Shown here one piece after another: positions 5,796 to 7,747 of a stretch of DNA of 7,747 nucleotides. The first letter of the stretch is position 1. Every line of letters starts with the position of its first letter. The position numbers and the translations under genes were made by a program. The DNA is taken from positions 1 through 7,747 of the forward strand of contig JAEWWO010000402.1 of the NCBI GenBank assembly GCA_023396345.1, in the 5' to 3' direction. The notes under the pieces were generated by a model, which had not been told where the DNA came from, searched no databases, and worked only from the letters and a program-made list of their open reading frames with translations. This DNA comes from Bacteroidota bacterium (lineage in GTDB: Bacteria > Bacteroidota > Bacteroidia > Chitinophagales > Chitinophagaceae).

Positions 5796-7747
5796 GTGCG
5801 TTTAAAACAATTAGAAATAAAAGGATTCAAAAGTTTTGCTGATAAAACCATCATTAATTTTGATGAGGGTATTACCGGCATTATTGGTCCTAATGGCTGC
5901 GGAAAAAGTAATATTATTGACAGTATTCGCTGGGTGATAGGCGAGCAGAAAATCTCGCAGTTGCGTAGTGAAAATCTGGAAGCTTTGGTTTTTAACGGAA
6001 GTAAGAACCGAAGTGCGAGCGGCATGGCAGAAGTGAGCCTGACATTTGAAAATACAAGAAATTTATTGCCGACAGAATTTTCTACCGTTACGGTCACCAG
6101 AAGATTTTATAAAAACGGTGATTCGGAATATCGTCTTAACGATGTTGCCTGCCGTTTAAAAGATATTCAAAATCTGTTTATGGATACGGGTATCTCCACC
6201 GACAGCTACGCTATTATTGAGTTGGGGATGGTAGATGATATTATTAAAGATAAGGATAACAGCCGTAGAAAAATGCTGGAGCAGGCAGCTGGTATCACTA
6301 TTTACAAAACCAGAAAAAAAGAAGCCAAGCTAAAACTTGATGCTACCGAACAGGATTTGGCGCGTATTGAAGATTTATTATTTGAAATAAATAATCAATT
6401 AAAAACACTCGAAAGTCAGGCGCGCAAAGCCGAACGTTTTTACGAAATAAAAAAAGATTATAAAGAAACTTCTATTGAACTGGCAAAAGCTGCTCTTAGC
6501 GGTTTTAACGATACGTACAAAGATTTATCAGAAAAAATTCAATCTGAAACCGATAAGCGCGAACAGCTGGAAAAAGATATTGAAGCAGAGGAAGCAAAAC
6601 TTGAAGGAGATAAGAATAGTTATCTTGAGCAGGAAAATGCGCTACAGGTTATGCAGCACGCCTTTCAGGAATTATTGCAGAATCTGAGAACGGAAGAAAA
6701 TGAAAAAAATCTTGCCATACAAAAATTTCATTATTTAAAAGAAAAAGAAACCGGTTACAAAACATTCCTTGATAATGCTACGGCAAAAGTTGAAGAGTTC
6801 ACCAAAAGTATTGAAGCGTCTCAGACACAATTAAATGATGAACAGGAAAAGCTTTTGCAACTGAACGATACTATTGCTGATGCTAAAGAACAGGTAGAAA
6901 AAAGAAAAGCTGTGTTTGAAGAAAAAAGAAAACACGCTGAAAATTTGCGTTCAGGACATTTGCAAACGCAGCGTACGCAGTTTGATGCAGAGAAGAAAGT
7001 TGCGGTTTCTGACAGCCATATTCAAAATCTTATTCGTTCGCAGGTACAAATTACAGAAGAAAATAATTTTCGTCTCAGCGAACTGGATAAAGTAAAACAG
7101 CAACTGGAAGAAAAAGAAGAAATTCTTGTAAATAAAAGAGAAGATCTGGAAACCATTCGCGAGCAGCATGAAAGTGCGAAACAAAAAATATTCTCTACAC
7201 AATCAGATCTGGAAAATCTACGCAGCGAGTTGGCGGTAGAAAACAGAACACTCGACGCAAAACGTAATGAACACGACCTTTTGAAGTCGCTCATCGATTC
7301 AATGGAAGGTTATCCGGAAAGTGTAAAATTTCTGCACAACAATCAGGAATGGAATCATCAGGCTCCCATACTTTCAGATATTATATATGTAGAAGAAGAA
7401 TATCGTGCCGCATTGGAAAATGTGCTGGAGCCCTATCTGAACTATTATGTAGTAAATAATTTTTCCGAAGGTTTGCAAGCCATTGAGCTGCTTGATAAAA
7501 ATAAAAAAGGGAAAGCAAATTTCTTCCTGCTTGATAAAGTAAATGATTTTTATTTTACACCTAAAGAAGTTCCCGGTGCTACTGCTGCTTTGGATGTAAT
7601 TGAAGTGGACAGTAAATACAGCAAACTTGCAGATTTTTTATTAGGGAATGTATTTATCCTGAATGAAAATAATACTGCTGAACGCAATGTAGACGACAAT
7701 GTGATTTTACTGGAAAGTACAGGTAAACTTGTAAAAGGAAATTATAC
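5796..7747 (+). CDS. smc: Chromosome segregation protein SMC (C-terminal part outside window)
   Basis: ATPase of the bacterial condensin complex, which with ScpA and ScpB extrudes DNA loops and helps resolve sister chromosomes. The first 650 residues are visible. The N-terminal ATPase half has the Walker A motif GPNGCGKS at 31-38 and the conserved SENLEALVFNGS at 58-69. The Q-loop segment is YAIIELGMVDD (138-148), followed by RRKMLEQAAGI. A long Glu/Lys/Gln-rich coiled coil covers about 165-500, and the hinge begins near residue 502 (EGYPESVKFL) and continues to the edge. The ABC signature and Walker B, in the C-terminal head, lie outside the window. The start is the GTG at 5796: an in-frame TGA at 5787-5789 excludes anything further upstream, and MRLKQLEIKGFKSF is the classic SMC N-terminus. 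GAGGT lies three bases before it, a short spacing. No frameshift or internal stop is seen. The gene is divergent from the hydrolase and thus heads its own transcript. Confidence 0.97.
   Translation, partial: MRLKQLEIKGFKSFADKTIINFDEGITGIIGPNGCGKSNIIDSIRWVIGEQKISQLRSENLEALVFNGSKNRSASGMAEVSLTFENTRNLLPTEFSTVTVTRRFYKNGDSEYRLNDVACRLKDIQNLFMDTGISTDSYAIIELGMVDDIIKDKDNSRRKMLEQAAGITIYKTRKKEAKLKLDATEQDLARIEDLLFEINNQLKTLESQARKAERFYEIKKDYKETSIELAKAALSGFNDTYKDLSEKIQSETDKREQLEKDIEAEEAKLEGDKNSYLEQENALQVMQHAFQELLQNLRTEENEKNLAIQKFHYLKEKETGYKTFLDNATAKVEEFTKSIEASQTQLNDEQEKLLQLNDTIADAKEQVEKRKAVFEEKRKHAENLRSGHLQTQRTQFDAEKKVAVSDSHIQNLIRSQVQITEENNFRLSELDKVKQQLEEKEEILVNKREDLETIREQHESAKQKIFSTQSDLENLRSELAVENRTLDAKRNEHDLLKSLIDSMEGYPESVKFLHNNQEWNHQAPILSDIIYVEEEYRAALENVLEPYLNYYVVNNFSEGLQAIELLDKNKKGKANFFLLDKVNDFYFTPKEVPGATAALDVIEVDSKYSKLADFLLGNVFILNENNTAERNVDDNVILLESTGKLVKGNY

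Noticed and set aside
5753..6097. Minus-strand open frame of 114 codons overlapping the smc start
   Set aside because: It lies antisense to the conserved SMC ATPase head; the smc frame fully explains the sequence.
6951..7294. Minus-strand open frames rich in Phe and Ser opposite smc
   Set aside because: They are antisense readings of the Glu/Lys-rich coiled coil, which naturally gives Phe/Ser-rich frames without stops.

Overview
The window looks like a chromosomal housekeeping segment from a member of the Bacteroidota. The evidence is an AT-rich sequence, the sequence style of SMC and of the long DnaE-type polymerase, weak Shine-Dalgarno signals, and two exact matches to the Bacteroidota -7 promoter element (TAnnTTTG). 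A Chitinophagia-like lineage is possible but cannot be settled from this sequence alone.

Layout: four genes lie on the minus strand and one on the plus strand. Read along the minus strand they are: (1) a broken membrane-anchored alpha/beta hydrolase at 4860-5651, carrying two in-frame stop codons; (2) a small two-helix membrane protein at 4486-4707, closed by a clear intrinsic terminator at 4426-4458; (3) dnaE, the replicative DNA polymerase III alpha subunit, at 635-4309, complete, with its own promoter candidate and an apparently intact metal-binding PHP domain; and (4) five bases after the dnaE stop, a TTG-initiated DppB-type ABC transporter permease that runs off the left edge. The hydrolase and smc are divergent and share a 144-bp AT-rich intergenic region. 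smc starts at a GTG at 5796 and runs off the right edge inside the hinge domain.

The genes do not form one pathway. DnaE copies the chromosome and SMC compacts and segregates it, but they sit in separate transcription units. The peptide-type permease is probably co-transcribed with dnaE by position only. I found no mobile element, CRISPR array, RNA gene or convincing new multi-gene system. The points most worth checking are the hydrolase, which keeps its frame but has two stop codons and an Asn where the catalytic His is expected, and the SMC Q-loop, where the usual Gln appears to be Leu.
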